Notes under the pieces: model-generated | Databases searched by the model: none | What the model saw: only the letters and a program-made list of their open reading frames with translations | Told to the model about the DNA's origin: nothing | Program-made: the position numbers and the translations under genes | Shown here: positions 1 through 8,977 of the stretch, piece by piece | Position numbering within the stretch: position 1 is the stretch's first letter | How the letters are laid out: every line of letters begins with the position of its first letter | Assembly: GCA_964653485.1 (NCBI GenBank) | Contig: CAZZFF010000019.1 | Span: forward strand, 3,901-67,900 | Source: CAVQND01 sp964653485 | Lineage (GTDB): Bacteria; Verrucomicrobiota; Verrucomicrobiia; Limisphaerales; UBA8199 | Length of the DNA stretch: 64,000 nt | Direction: 5' to 3'

Positions 1-1
1 C

Positions 2-66
2 TTCAAGAACTCCCCCGAGGCCAACCTGTTCCTGAATCCGCCTTACCGGACGGGGTGGAGTTTGTA
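2..66 (+). CDS. C-terminal tail of an upstream protein (partial)
   Basis: The first bases read as an open frame that enters from outside the window and ends at a TAG at 64-66, with the peptide end NPPYRTGWSL. Composition (Asn, Pro, Tyr, Trp, Gly) looks like real protein and not a GC-rich shadow, but only about 21 codons are visible and no family can be named. Its stop lies 3 bases before the preferred start of the next gene, which would suit an operon. It could also be chance. Confidence 0.3.
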
Positions 67-69
67 GGC

Positions 70-2049
70 GTGACCATCCGTGGTTTTCTGCTGGCCCTTC
101 TCTGGCTTGCCTTGCCCGTTTCCATGGCAATGGCAGGCCAGAAGGTTCCCGACGCTGCCGCGCCGCGGCCGGCAGGTCCCACACTCCGCCCGCTGGCGGA
201 TGCGGGTTTTCCCGACCTCTTCGTCTGGACGGATACATGCAATGCCTACGTCCTCCGCGAGGGTGAGCGCGGCTTGCTCATCGATCTGGGCGACGGAAGC
301 GTGCTGGACCACCTGCACGAGATTGGGGTCAAGACAGTCGAGTGGGTCCTCTTCACGGGCCACCATCGCGAGCTGTGCCAAGGCTCTGCCCGCTTGAAAG
401 GTTGGGATGCCCGCTTGGCCGGTCCGGGCGCGGAGCGGGCTCTCTTCGAGGACCCAACCTCCTTCCGCAAGATGCACCCGATGCTCGCAGACGCCTTCAC
501 TGTCCACAGCGCCAGCTATGTTCGGCCCCCGGTGCAGCCTATTCCATTGGACAGGGTCTTCTCGCGGATGGACACCTTCGACTGGCGGGGCCACGAATTC
601 TGGTGCGTCGAAACAAAAGGGAACAGCCCCGGCGGCATGAGCTATCTGCTCAAGGTCAACGGGCGGTGGATGGCGTTCTCGGGCGACGTGATGCTCGACG
701 GGGCGCGCATGCACAATTATTTCGACACGGAATGGGACTACAGTTTTGCCTCGGGCATCCGGGCCCTCCACAACGCGGCGGCGCTCGTGGAGGGTTTCGA
801 CCCGGCCTTGCTTCTGCCGGCCCATGGGCCGGTCATTCCGACGCCGAAACGGCAATTGCGGGAATTTCAGAAAAAGCTGCGCCGATTGGACAGCCTGGTC
901 GTGCGCGGCTATGACGTGATGCGCTTTGACACCGCCGATCAAGACCGTGTCTCCACCCCAACCTCCGTTCCCTTTGTCTGGCGCACCACGCCGCATCTCT
1001 ACAAGTTCAAAGGCCCGGACTATTACCCAAATTTCGTAATGCTCCTGGCCGACAGCGGCCATGCCCTGCTGGTCGATTGCGGGCTGTTCGAGGAACCGTT
1101 CCTGGACCGCTCGCTGGTCCTGATGCGGGAGCGGTTGGGCTTGAAACAGATTGATGCGGTCCTGATCAGCCACATGCACGGCGATCACATGCTCGAGGCG
1201 CCCCATCTGCGCCAGAAGTGGGGCGCCCCCATCTGGGCGCTCGACCGGGAGGCCGACCAGATGGAGCATCCCGAGCGGTACGATTATGCCGCGCCCATTC
1301 AGGCTTATGGGAAGGGATTCGATTCTGTGCGGCCCGATCGCGTGCTTAAGTCGGGCGAGACTCTCGAATGGGAAGGGTACACGCTGACCGCGGACTGGAT
1401 GCCGGGCCAAACGGAATTCGCCATGGGCCTCTCCGGCACGATCGACGGCCGGAAAGTGGTTTTCACCGGCGACAACATCTTCGCCGATCCCAGAAATCCG
1501 CGGCATACGGGCCATGAGGCGATCGTTGCCCGGAACAGCGGCATCCTCGAGGAAGGTTACATTTATGGCGCGGAGTACCTCACGCGGCTCAAGCCCGACC
1601 TCATCATGGGCGGCCACTCGTATGTCATGGAGCACCCGGCCGGACTCATCAAACGCTACCGCCAATGGGCCTACGACATGCGCGACTGCTTTCGGTCCTT
1701 GAGCACCGACTCGGATTACCGTTACTGGTTCGACCCATTCTGGGTCCGCGCCCAACCGTACCGAGTGAGCCTTCAGCGCGGCAAGTCCGCCGAGTTGGCA
1801 GTCCAGGTGCGCAACTTCCGCCAAAGCCAACAAACCCATCGTGTCGAGATTCATACCCCTGTGGGCGTGGCCGCTGCACCTGCTGTTCTCGAGGGCATGC
1901 TCGGCGGCGAAACCCGCAAGTCATTCCCCGTCGTCCTCACCGCGAGCCGGGACGCGATTCCCGGCGTCCACATCGTCGCCTTCGACATCACCCTGGATGG
2001 CCATCGCTACGGGGAGTGGTTTGATTTTATCCTGAGCGTCGAGCCTTGA
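70..2049 (+). CDS. Secreted double-domain metallo-beta-lactamase-fold hydrolase
   Basis: Exported hydrolase of about 659 residues with two metallo-beta-lactamase-fold domains and a C-terminal beta-sandwich. The N-terminus is a clear signal peptide (basic TIR, then a Leu/Ala-rich core ending AMAG). In the first MBL domain the metal motif is degraded (THHRE-like, reading FTGHHRELC), although a later GD and an AHGP histidine remain, so it may bind metal poorly. The second domain keeps the canonical HMHGDH motif near nucleotide 1175, a downstream GDN and a GGH. The last ~100 residues look like an Ig/NEW3-type domain. Starts are GTG at 55 or GTG at 70; 70 is preferred because GGAG lies 9 bases upstream and it gives a normal signal peptide. 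The substrate cannot be predicted; it may be a lactonase, phosphodiesterase or sulfatase-like enzyme. Confidence 0.85.
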   Translation: MTIRGFLLALLWLALPVSMAMAGQKVPDAAAPRPAGPTLRPLADAGFPDLFVWTDTCNAYVLREGERGLLIDLGDGSVLDHLHEIGVKTVEWVLFTGHHRELCQGSARLKGWDARLAGPGAERALFEDPTSFRKMHPMLADAFTVHSASYVRPPVQPIPLDRVFSRMDTFDWRGHEFWCVETKGNSPGGMSYLLKVNGRWMAFSGDVMLDGARMHNYFDTEWDYSFASGIRALHNAAALVEGFDPALLLPAHGPVIPTPKRQLREFQKKLRRLDSLVVRGYDVMRFDTADQDRVSTPTSVPFVWRTTPHLYKFKGPDYYPNFVMLLADSGHALLVDCGLFEEPFLDRSLVLMRERLGLKQIDAVLISHMHGDHMLEAPHLRQKWGAPIWALDREADQMEHPERYDYAAPIQAYGKGFDSVRPDRVLKSGETLEWEGYTLTADWMPGQTEFAMGLSGTIDGRKVVFTGDNIFADPRNPRHTGHEAIVARNSGILEEGYIYGAEYLTRLKPDLIMGGHSYVMEHPAGLIKRYRQWAYDMRDCFRSLSTDSDYRYWFDPFWVRAQPYRVSLQRGKSAELAVQVRNFRQSQQTHRVEIHTPVGVAAAPAVLEGMLGGETRKSFPVVLTASRDAIPGVHIVAFDITLDGHRYGEWFDFILSVEP

Positions 2050-2172
2050 GCGGCGACGTGAGCGACTGCCCAGCCCGTCTCCTGGCATGGGCGGCCCTGG
2101 TCCCTGCGCCTGAACTTGCCCCCGCCGGCAGGCTTGTTTTTTCTCAGCCGCCCGTGAATAGTTAGAGGACGT

Positions 2173-5100
2173 ATGACCGAGACCATTGCGACTCGAAGCG
2201 GATTGGCCCTCCAAGTTGGCAAGCAGGCGACCGAGAAGGCCATCGAGATTGACCTCCGATTGGATGGCCGGCGAAAGTGCGTCTTGCACTGGGGGCTGCG
2301 CCAGCCGGGGCAGGATGCCTGGCGGCTGCCTCCGCAGACGGTCTGGCCCGCCCAAACTCGAGCCGTCGGGCCGGCCCTCCAGACGCCCTTCGCGCCGGAG
2401 GACGGCCACGGGAGCATCCGCATCCGCCTCCCGATGCCGGACGCATGTTCTTCCATTGATTTTGTCCTCTTCTTCCCGGACCAGCGGGCCTGGGACAACA
2501 ACGGCGGCCGAAATTATCGCATCGAGATGCCCCAGGCTCAGCAGGACGGCGCCCCGTTGGACACGGCTCTCAAAGAATACGCCGGCCAGAAGAAGCTCCT
2601 TTTTCAACGTGTTTTCGATCTCGAACCGTCCGGGCGTCTGGCCGTCTTCGTGACTCGCGAGGAAGATCGGTTCGTCATCATGATGCTGACCGATGTGCCG
2701 GATCTCCTGCTGCACTGGGGGATTGCCCGGTACTCGTCCTATGAGTGGTTCGCCCCGCCGGCCTCGCTCCAGCCCCCGGGGACCGTCCTTTGGGAAGGCC
2801 ACACGGCGCAAACGCCGTTCACGGTCCAGGACGGCCTGGGCCGGTTGCGGCTGGAGATACCCCAGGCCGACGCCCCAATGGGCCTTCAATTTGTGCTCAA
2901 ACAGGCCCAGGCCAACCGATGGCTCCGGTATCGCGGGGGGAATTTCTTCATCCCAGTTCGTATCGATTACGAACAAAAGTCCGGCATCAGCTCGCCGGAA
3001 CTGACCGGCATCGTCGACCAGATCGTTCGGGCGGAGATGGGCGGAGGTTCCTGGACGCTCATGCACCGGTTCAATCTCTGCCATGACTTGCTGGACCGGG
3101 TCGCGGGCAACGGAGACGGGCTGGCGCTGCTTTTTGTCTGGCTCCGCTACTCGACGCTGCGTCAACTGACCTGGCAGCGCCAATACAACACCAAGCCCCG
3201 CGAGTTGAGCCACGCCCAGGAGCGGCTTACCCACAAGCTGGCCCAGTTTTACAGCCAGGACCCGCCCAACCGCCCCGTTCTGCGTCTCCTGCTGTCCAGC
3301 GTCGGCCCCGGCGGCGAGGGCCAGCGCATCCGCGACGAAATCCTCAACATCATGCACCGCCATCACGTCAAGGAAGTCGCCGGCCACTTCCTCGAAGAAT
3401 GGCATCAGAAACTGCACAACAATGCGACACCCGACGACATTGTCCTGTGCGAGGCCTACCTCGAGTTCCTTTATTCCAACGGCAACCTCGACCGATTTTA
3501 CGAAAAACTCCTGCAGGGCGGCGTCACTCGGCAGCGCCTTGAGAGCTTCGAGCGGCCTATCCGGAGCCAGCCCGATTTTGTCCCGCACCTCAAGGACGCG
3601 CTGATCGCCGATTTCCAGCAATTCCTCCGCATCCTGCGCTCGGTCCACGCGGGGACGGACCTGGAGACCGCCATCAACGGGGCCCGCTCGCAGTTGGATG
3701 CCAACACCCAAGACCTCCTGTGGCGCATCTGGGAGCGCCGGCACGGGCCGACGACCCTTCCCGATTTGGCGGCCGAGATTGCCGAAGCGCGCCACCGGCT
3801 TGGCCCTCGCCTGGCCGGCGGGGCCGATGCCCGTGAATTGCTATACCTGGACCTGGCTCTTGAACAGTTCCTTCGCCTGATGGTCGAGCGGAACCTCCAG
3901 AACGCCTCCGGCGGCGACGCCCTGGTCGAACTCATCGCGTCCCTGGTCCAGAATCGCCTTCTGTCCACGGACGACGCGGAGTTGGGAGCTTGCGAGCGGT
4001 TTTGGCAGCGGCTCAAAGAGCAGCCGCGCTTCGGGGCCGATTGGTCGCTGCGCGCCAAATCGGCGGCAGACCGCATCGGGCGCGTGCTGAGCGGCTTGAT
4101 CGACCGCACCTACCAGATGCTCCAGCCCAAGGCGGAGTGGCTTGGCCACGCCTTCCACGCGGACGCCTGGGTGGTGACGCTCTTCAGCGAAGAGGTTGTG
4201 CGCGGCAGCAGCCTTGATTTTGTGCTCTCGATGCTTTTGCGCCACCTGGAGCCGGTTCTCCGCCAGGCCGCCCACCTGGGCCACTGGCAAATCGTCAGCC
4301 GGGGCAGCGGCAGCGGCATTGTCGAGGTCGTCGACCAATTGCGGGCCGTCCAGGGGAAGGCATTCGACCGCCCTCGTGTCGTCGTCGCCGAGCACGTCAG
4401 CGGCGACGAGGAGATTCCCGAGGCGGTCACAGCCGTGATCGCGCCGGACGTGACCGACATCGTGTCACACGTGGCGGTGCGGGCGCGCAACGCCGGCCTG
4501 CTCTTCGCATCGTGTTACGACTCCGAAACGTTCAATCGGCTCAAGGGCCTCCAAGGCCGCGCGGTTCGGGTGCAAGTCAGCCCAAGCGGGGACGTGCAGG
4601 TGGAGGAGACCCAGGAGAAACTGATCAAACAGGCCCCCGCTCCCACTCGCTGGGCGCGCACAGCCAAGGTCCGACCTCGGTCGAGCGCGTGGGCGCTGGG
4701 CGCCGCCGATTTCGAGCCGTCCCTCACCGGCGGCAAGGCCCGCAACCTGGTCCGCCTGGACGGCAAACTTCCCGCGTGGGTGGGCCGGCCCGCTTCGATC
4801 GCCGTTCCCTTTGGCGTGTGTGAACGTGTGTTTGCGGCGCCTCCAAACCGCGCCGTTGCGGAGCGATACCAACAACTGCTCCGGCAACTCGAGACCGAGC
4901 CGGCCCTTGCCTTGCCGGGCCTGCGCGAGGTCATCCTCAAGCTCAAGGCCCCGCCCGAACTGGCTTCAGCCCTGGCCCAACAAGCGGGGTCGGCCGGCCT
5001 GGCCTGGCCGCCGGATTTCCAGGATGCCTGGCTCTGCATCAAGCGAGTGTGGGCTTCCAAGTGGAATGACCGGGCCTTTCACAGCCGCCGCGCCCAGGGC

Positions 5101-5634
5101 CTCCCGCACGAGGACCTGCTCATGGCCGTGCTCGTCCAGCAGGTGATCGAGGCGGACTATGCCTTTGTGCTCCACACGGTCAACCCTTTCAGCAACCGCC
5201 CCGAAGAGCTTTACGTCGAGGTTGTCCAGGGCCTGGGCGAGACCCTCGTCGGAAACTATCCCGGCCGCGCCCTCAGCGCGGTCATTGACCGTAAATCCAA
5301 AACAATCACCCTCCTGAGCTATCCCGGCAAGAGCCTGGTCCTTCGGGGCGGCGGCCTTATCTTCCGCTCGGATTCCAATGGCGAAGACCTCGCCGGCTTC
5401 GCGGGCGCCGGACTCTATGACAGCGTCCTGCTCCCGGCCCCCCAAAGCTCTCTGGCGGAGTACACAAACGACCCGCTGGTCTGGGATGAATCGTTCCGGC
5501 GCGACGCCTTGCTGCGGATGGCCGAACTCGGCCTTGCCGTCGAAGCCGCGGTCGGCGCTGCGCAGGACATCGAGGGCGTCTTGAGCAAGGGAAATTACTT
5601 CATCGTCCAAACCCGGCCGCAAGTGGGATTATGA
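2173..5634 (+). CDS. Glucan, water dikinase-like protein (alpha-glucan phosphorylation)
   Basis: 1153-residue relative of plant-type glucan, water dikinases, which transfer the beta-phosphate of ATP to glucosyl units of starch-like glucans through a phosphohistidine. The N-terminal part holds two similar CBM45-like starch-binding repeats (each with LHWG, later W and a QTPF ending, near residues 35-80 and 175-220). A long helical middle follows. The phosphohistidine domain has His766 in IVSHVAVRAR. The C-terminal ATP-binding domain has GGKARNL near residue 855, RSDSNGEDL near 1065 and ends in QTRPQVGL, as in PEP-synthase/PPDK-type nucleotide-binding domains. All catalytic landmarks seen are intact. 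The start ATG follows AGAGGA closely. It is rare in bacteria outside a few groups; the likely role is priming stored glycogen or starch-like granules for degradation. Confidence 0.9.
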   Translation: MTETIATRSGLALQVGKQATEKAIEIDLRLDGRRKCVLHWGLRQPGQDAWRLPPQTVWPAQTRAVGPALQTPFAPEDGHGSIRIRLPMPDACSSIDFVLFFPDQRAWDNNGGRNYRIEMPQAQQDGAPLDTALKEYAGQKKLLFQRVFDLEPSGRLAVFVTREEDRFVIMMLTDVPDLLLHWGIARYSSYEWFAPPASLQPPGTVLWEGHTAQTPFTVQDGLGRLRLEIPQADAPMGLQFVLKQAQANRWLRYRGGNFFIPVRIDYEQKSGISSPELTGIVDQIVRAEMGGGSWTLMHRFNLCHDLLDRVAGNGDGLALLFVWLRYSTLRQLTWQRQYNTKPRELSHAQERLTHKLAQFYSQDPPNRPVLRLLLSSVGPGGEGQRIRDEILNIMHRHHVKEVAGHFLEEWHQKLHNNATPDDIVLCEAYLEFLYSNGNLDRFYEKLLQGGVTRQRLESFERPIRSQPDFVPHLKDALIADFQQFLRILRSVHAGTDLETAINGARSQLDANTQDLLWRIWERRHGPTTLPDLAAEIAEARHRLGPRLAGGADARELLYLDLALEQFLRLMVERNLQNASGGDALVELIASLVQNRLLSTDDAELGACERFWQRLKEQPRFGADWSLRAKSAADRIGRVLSGLIDRTYQMLQPKAEWLGHAFHADAWVVTLFSEEVVRGSSLDFVLSMLLRHLEPVLRQAAHLGHWQIVSRGSGSGIVEVVDQLRAVQGKAFDRPRVVVAEHVSGDEEIPEAVTAVIAPDVTDIVSHVAVRARNAGLLFASCYDSETFNRLKGLQGRAVRVQVSPSGDVQVEETQEKLIKQAPAPTRWARTAKVRPRSSAWALGAADFEPSLTGGKARNLVRLDGKLPAWVGRPASIAVPFGVCERVFAAPPNRAVAERYQQLLRQLETEPALALPGLREVILKLKAPPELASALAQQAGSAGLAWPPDFQDAWLCIKRVWASKWNDRAFHSRRAQGLPHEDLLMAVLVQQVIEADYAFVLHTVNPFSNRPEELYVEVVQGLGETLVGNYPGRALSAVIDRKSKTITLLSYPGKSLVLRGGGLIFRSDSNGEDLAGFAGAGLYDSVLLPAPQSSLAEYTNDPLVWDESFRRDALLRMAELGLAVEAAVGAAQDIEGVLSKGNYFIVQTRPQVGL

Positions 5635-5680
5635 CCCGGGCGGGCGGGAATAGCGGGGCGGCCGCAACAAAGGCATCTCC

Positions 5681-6193
5681 TCAGGAAAAACTGAAGTGCC
5701 GGACGGGTTCAGTTCGCGCCGCCTGGGCCGCTACCGTCGGGAGTGAGGCGTGGCCGGAGGTTTCGCGCGGGTTCAGGTTGGCGCATTTCTCACTGAGTTG
5801 GCGCGCTGTCTCCACCAAGTCGCGGAAATTGATCCGCTTGGCGAAAAAGAACCTGGCGCCCAAGGCGAGGGCCTTCCGGATGTCCGGCTCGTAATCAACG
5901 TCACTGAGCAACCCAATGACGAGGCGGTGGAAAGAGCGATGCTGGCGCAGCCGGTCCAAAAGCTCCAACGCGCTCATGCCGGGCAGGCGCAACTCCGTCA
6001 CGAAGAGGTCCGGAAACGGGAAGCGGACCCGATCCCCGTAAGGTCCGAGGCCTTGCAGATAATCGATGGCTTGCCGGCCGTCCTGGACAAAATGGAGAGT
6101 GACAGCCGACCCCACTTTTTTGAAGGCGAGCGCCAGGAAGAAAGCGTCATCGGGATTGTCGTCGGCCACGAGGATCGTTGGTTTGCCAGGCAT
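5681..6193 (-). CDS. Single-domain response regulator with Glu at the phosphorylation position
   Basis: 170-residue CheY-like receiver. The acidic pair is present (Asp11-Asp12 in LVADDNPDD), as are the switch-type Ser97 and the conserved Lys119. The phosphoacceptor aspartate expected in the LLDLxLPGM motif is replaced by Glu67 (VTELRLPGM). In this family an Asp-to-Glu change often mimics the phosphorylated state or removes phosphorylation, so the protein may be constitutively on; that is inference. There is no output domain. The insert QGLGPYGDRVRFPFPD is typical of Rcp1-type receivers that work with phytochrome-like or hybrid kinases. The gene lies 53 bases after the UroD-like gene on the same strand, and converges with the dikinase gene. 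Confidence 0.9.
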   Translation of the reverse strand: MPGKPTILVADDNPDDAFFLALAFKKVGSAVTLHFVQDGRQAIDYLQGLGPYGDRVRFPFPDLFVTELRLPGMSALELLDRLRQHRSFHRLVIGLLSDVDYEPDIRKALALGARFFFAKRINFRDLVETARQLSEKCANLNPRETSGHASLPTVAAQAARTEPVRHFSFS

Positions 6194-6246
6194 TTTTTAC
6201 TTATACGCCTTGCTCCGCGAGTTCGCCATGGGGTGTCCGCCCCAAC

Positions 6247-7314
6247 TTACGGCGGCGGACATCTCGACGGGGCGGATTGGGGCGCGCCGGCGCCCTGATA
6301 CACGGCGAGGATGTTCTCGGGCGGGACGTCGGGTTGAAAGAGGTGGGCGGGGGCGAGGATATAGCCGCCCGCGGCGCCCAGGACATCGCAGTAGCGGCGG
6401 GCTTGGGCTGCGACCTGGGCCGGGGTGCCGTGCGGCAAGAGGTCTTGCATATCGATGCCGCCGTGGAAGCAAAGGCTGCGGCCGAACTCCGCCTTGAGGC
6501 GCTCGGGTTGCATGGCGGGGCCGGCGGGCTGGAGCGGGTCCAGGATGTCCACTCCGAGCCGTATGAGTTCGGGTATGAACCGTGTGACCGCTCCGCAACT
6601 GTGGTACATGACCCATCCTCCGAGCTGGTGGATGCGGACGATCATCTCCCTCAGGTAAGGCTCCACGAACTCGTGGAACATGGCGGTCGAGATGAGGGGG
6701 CCATGCTGCCCCGCAAGGTCGCTGATGAGGAGATAGAGGTCGATGCGGCCATGGGTCAATTCGGCGGCGCGGGTGTAGTCTTCGAGGTAGAAATCGGTGA
6801 ACTTCCGGCAGAGAAAATGGACCCACTCGGGCCGCTCAGCCAGGTCGAGGAAGAACTCTTCCCATCCTCGGACCAAGGCGGGGCGTTGCCAGACATCGGC
6901 GAAGCCATAGAGGAGGGCGTGGTCGGCGTGGCGGCGGGCCTGGTCCCGCAGGCCGGAACGGTCCAGGCAATCGGGAGTGGGCCAGTCAAATGCCTCGATG
7001 TCAGCCAGGCTCCGGGCTTGCGCCAAGGCCCCTTTGACGTCCTGGCGCATGGGTCCCCAGGGGGTCGGCTGCTGGACGAATCGCTCGCCCCAGAAGTTCT
7101 GTAAAACGCCGTCGCCAACCTGGCGTTCGGGCGGGGCGGGCGCTTCCAGGTGGCGCACGTCCACTTCGATGGCGTCCAGGAGGCGGTCCTGATCCGGATA
7201 CCCGGTGTATTCGAGCAAGCGGCGCAGGGCCGGCGGTTCCGCCCAGAAATCTCGAGGGGTGCGGTCGGGCTGTTCACGCCGCACAGCGGCAAGGACTCGT
7301 TCTCGTGGAGTCAT
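6247..7314 (-). CDS. Uroporphyrinogen decarboxylase-like (URO-D/corrinoid methyltransferase superfamily) protein
   Basis: 355-residue member of the URO-D superfamily, starting with TPRERVLAAVRREQPDRTP, the usual opening of these proteins. The middle has the typical barrel segments (VMYHSCGAVTRFIPELI, LDPLQPAGPAM, FHGGIDMQDLLPHGTP). True heme-pathway HemE has a different N-terminus, so this is more likely one of the many homologues that act as methyltransferases for corrinoid or aromatic substrates; the substrate is not predictable. Its ATG overlaps the stop of the DUF3106 gene by four bases (ATGA), which points to translational coupling in the sigma-factor operon. The C-terminus is Ala/Pro rich. 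Confidence 0.85.
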   Translation of the reverse strand: MTPRERVLAAVRREQPDRTPRDFWAEPPALRRLLEYTGYPDQDRLLDAIEVDVRHLEAPAPPERQVGDGVLQNFWGERFVQQPTPWGPMRQDVKGALAQARSLADIEAFDWPTPDCLDRSGLRDQARRHADHALLYGFADVWQRPALVRGWEEFFLDLAERPEWVHFLCRKFTDFYLEDYTRAAELTHGRIDLYLLISDLAGQHGPLISTAMFHEFVEPYLREMIVRIHQLGGWVMYHSCGAVTRFIPELIRLGVDILDPLQPAGPAMQPERLKAEFGRSLCFHGGIDMQDLLPHGTPAQVAAQARRYCDVLGAAGGYILAPAHLFQPDVPPENILAVYQGAGAPQSAPSRCPPP

Positions 7315-8375
7315 GGCTTGTCTGGCCCGGGGCGCGGGGGCAGGCCGGGCGGGGCAGGCGGGCGCTTGAGGCCGGGCGGGGCAGGGGGACCTTCCAGGCC
7401 CGGGGGCGCGGGAGGTTGCTGAGGCAGTTCGTTGACCAGTTCACGCCAATTCTGCCGTTCGTCGGGGGCCATCAGCTTCCATAACTGGGCGTTCCGAAGG
7501 AACTGGCGGCGTTGATCAAGGCTGAGGCGGGCAAACTTCTCGAACGAACGGATGGCCTTGGCGCGGTCTGTCGGGGAGAGGTTAGCGAACTTATAGAGGG
7601 TTCTTTCGATTTGCCGGCGTTCCGGCTCGCTCAGGGTATTGCAGGCCTCCTGCTGCTCTTCCGGGGTGAGGTCGAAGAATCGTTTGAAGCGGGCGGTAAT
7701 TCTTTGCTGTTGGATGCGGGGCAGGGCTTGCCACTGGAGGATGCCGCGGTCAAGTTTGGCCTGTTGGGCCGGGGAGGCGGGCGGAAGGGGGGGCGGCCCG
7801 GTCTTGAGATCGGTGAAGAAGCGGATGGCGGCGGTATTGGTGAGCAGCTCCTGTTGTTTGCTGGCGGGGAACTGGTCCCAGGCGAGCAATCGTCTTTCGA
7901 TCTCGCTACGCTCGCTCCGCGGCACCAGGGCCAGGAGAGCAAAGCGATTGGAGGCGGATGTGTTCATCAGGGGCCAGAGGTAGTAGAAGAGTTCCGTGGC
8001 TTTGAGGCGCAACTCGCGCCGGTTCGGGCTCATGGATTCGTACTCGCGGACTTTGGCCAGGATTTGTCTTTGGATGTCCGGGGGGCGGCCGGCGAGGAAT
8101 TGCTTCCGTTCCGCGGGATTCATGGCAAGCAACTCGCGGAACGTCTCGACGGGCGACCGGGCGGCGATTGCGTTGGTGGGGGTGTCGCCTGCGGATGGAG
8201 CGGGCGGGGGCGGCAGAGTATGAGACAGGAGCGGCCCTCCGGCAAGTTCCTGGGGCGCGGCCCAGGAGGCGAGCAGGGAGTGCCTGAGCGAGGCCCTCCC
8301 GGTCCATACGCACGCAACCAGGGAGACGGCCATCACGCCCGCCAGCCAAAGGCCCTTTGTGGAGGAACGGTTCAT
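7311..8375 (-). CDS. DUF3106 domain protein, membrane-anchored or exported
   Basis: 354 residues. An N-terminal hydrophobic segment (LAGVMAVSLVACVW) acts as signal peptide or anchor. Between residues ~90 and 310 there are repeated helical motifs of the DUF3106 type (LSPEER-like: MNPAERKQFLAG, LTPEEQQEACN, LSLDQRRQFLRN, MAPDERQNWREL). The C-terminal ~40 residues are a Pro-rich tail with the heptad PPAPPGL repeated three times. DUF3106 proteins are usually encoded after an ECF sigma factor and its anti-sigma factor, exactly the order here (8978-9586, then 8377-8880, then this gene), so it is probably an envelope component of that regulatory unit. It overlaps the next gene by four bases. Confidence 0.85.
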   Translation of the reverse strand: MNRSSTKGLWLAGVMAVSLVACVWTGRASLRHSLLASWAAPQELAGGPLLSHTLPPPPAPSAGDTPTNAIAARSPVETFRELLAMNPAERKQFLAGRPPDIQRQILAKVREYESMSPNRRELRLKATELFYYLWPLMNTSASNRFALLALVPRSERSEIERRLLAWDQFPASKQQELLTNTAAIRFFTDLKTGPPPLPPASPAQQAKLDRGILQWQALPRIQQQRITARFKRFFDLTPEEQQEACNTLSEPERRQIERTLYKFANLSPTDRAKAIRSFEKFARLSLDQRRQFLRNAQLWKLMAPDERQNWRELVNELPQQPPAPPGLEGPPAPPGLKRPPAPPGLPPRPGPDKP

Positions 8376-8376
8376 A

Positions 8377-8880
8377 TTATTTCAGCAGGTGCAGCAGTTC
8401 AATGTCCGCCGGTGGCGTGCGGTCGAGCACCTGGATGGCGTCGAAGTTGGTGAGAATCTGGGGGCTGGGCAGGGACACGACATCAGCGATGGCGACTACG
8501 CTTCTGATGAGCTGTGCGCGCTGAAAGGCCAGGACCTCATGGTAAGAGAGCAGGCTGGTGCCCAGGAAAATCGCCGCGAACGCCGCCTTGGGCAACCAAG
8601 GGAGGCGGCCAGGCCAGACAAGCCAGCGCAATCGCACCGGCCGCGAGAGGACGCCCGCTTCCCGGCCGGCAGCCTCCAGGGCCAGCGCCGTGAAATTGCT
8701 GGGCACGGCCGCATCGGGCAGTTGGTCCAGGACGCGGTTCAGGGCGGCTTCGGTCCGCCACTCGGCCAGCGCTTCAGGATGCCCGGCGAGCCATGCGCGC
8801 AACTCCGCCTGCTCAGCCGGCGTGAGGTCTCGCCGCCAACTCAATTCCCGCCAACGCTCGCATCTCAGATTGTCTTTCAT
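8377..8880 (-). CDS. Putative anti-sigma factor with one membrane span
   Basis: 167 residues. The N-terminal ~65 residues (CERWRELSWRRDLTPAEQAELRAWLAGHPEA) resemble the helical cytoplasmic anti-sigma domain seen in zinc-finger-less ASD proteins. A single hydrophobic segment near residues 110-130 (AAFAAIFLGTSLLSYHEVLAF) would cross the membrane, and the C-terminal ~35 residues would be outside. The Cys at position 7 lacks a full HxxxCxxC zinc motif, so metal binding is doubtful. The assignment rests on size, topology and its place directly downstream of an ECF sigma gene and 1 base upstream of the DUF3106 gene. Confidence 0.75.
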   Translation of the reverse strand: MKDNLRCERWRELSWRRDLTPAEQAELRAWLAGHPEALAEWRTEAALNRVLDQLPDAAVPSNFTALALEAAGREAGVLSRPVRLRWLVWPGRLPWLPKAAFAAIFLGTSLLSYHEVLAFQRAQLIRSVVAIADVVSLPSPQILTNFDAIQVLDRTPPADIELLHLLK

Positions 8881-8977
8881 AAGCCTCGCCGAAGTTCTAG
8901 AGATTTGATAACCGCGCGGAGACGAAAGTTGCGTTCATCGAAGGTCCTCGGCCGAGAGGCCGCCACGAGGACGCCGT

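Noticed and set aside
43..1854. 603-codon open frame on the minus strand opposite the metallo-beta-lactamase gene
   Set aside because: Shadow frame of a GC-rich gene: no domain, His/Arg/Val-heavy composition, while the plus strand encodes a clear signal peptide and metal motifs.
6178..7104. 308-codon plus-strand frame opposite the UroD-like gene
   Set aside because: Shadow: the minus strand has the URO-D motifs and an ATGA coupling with its neighbour.
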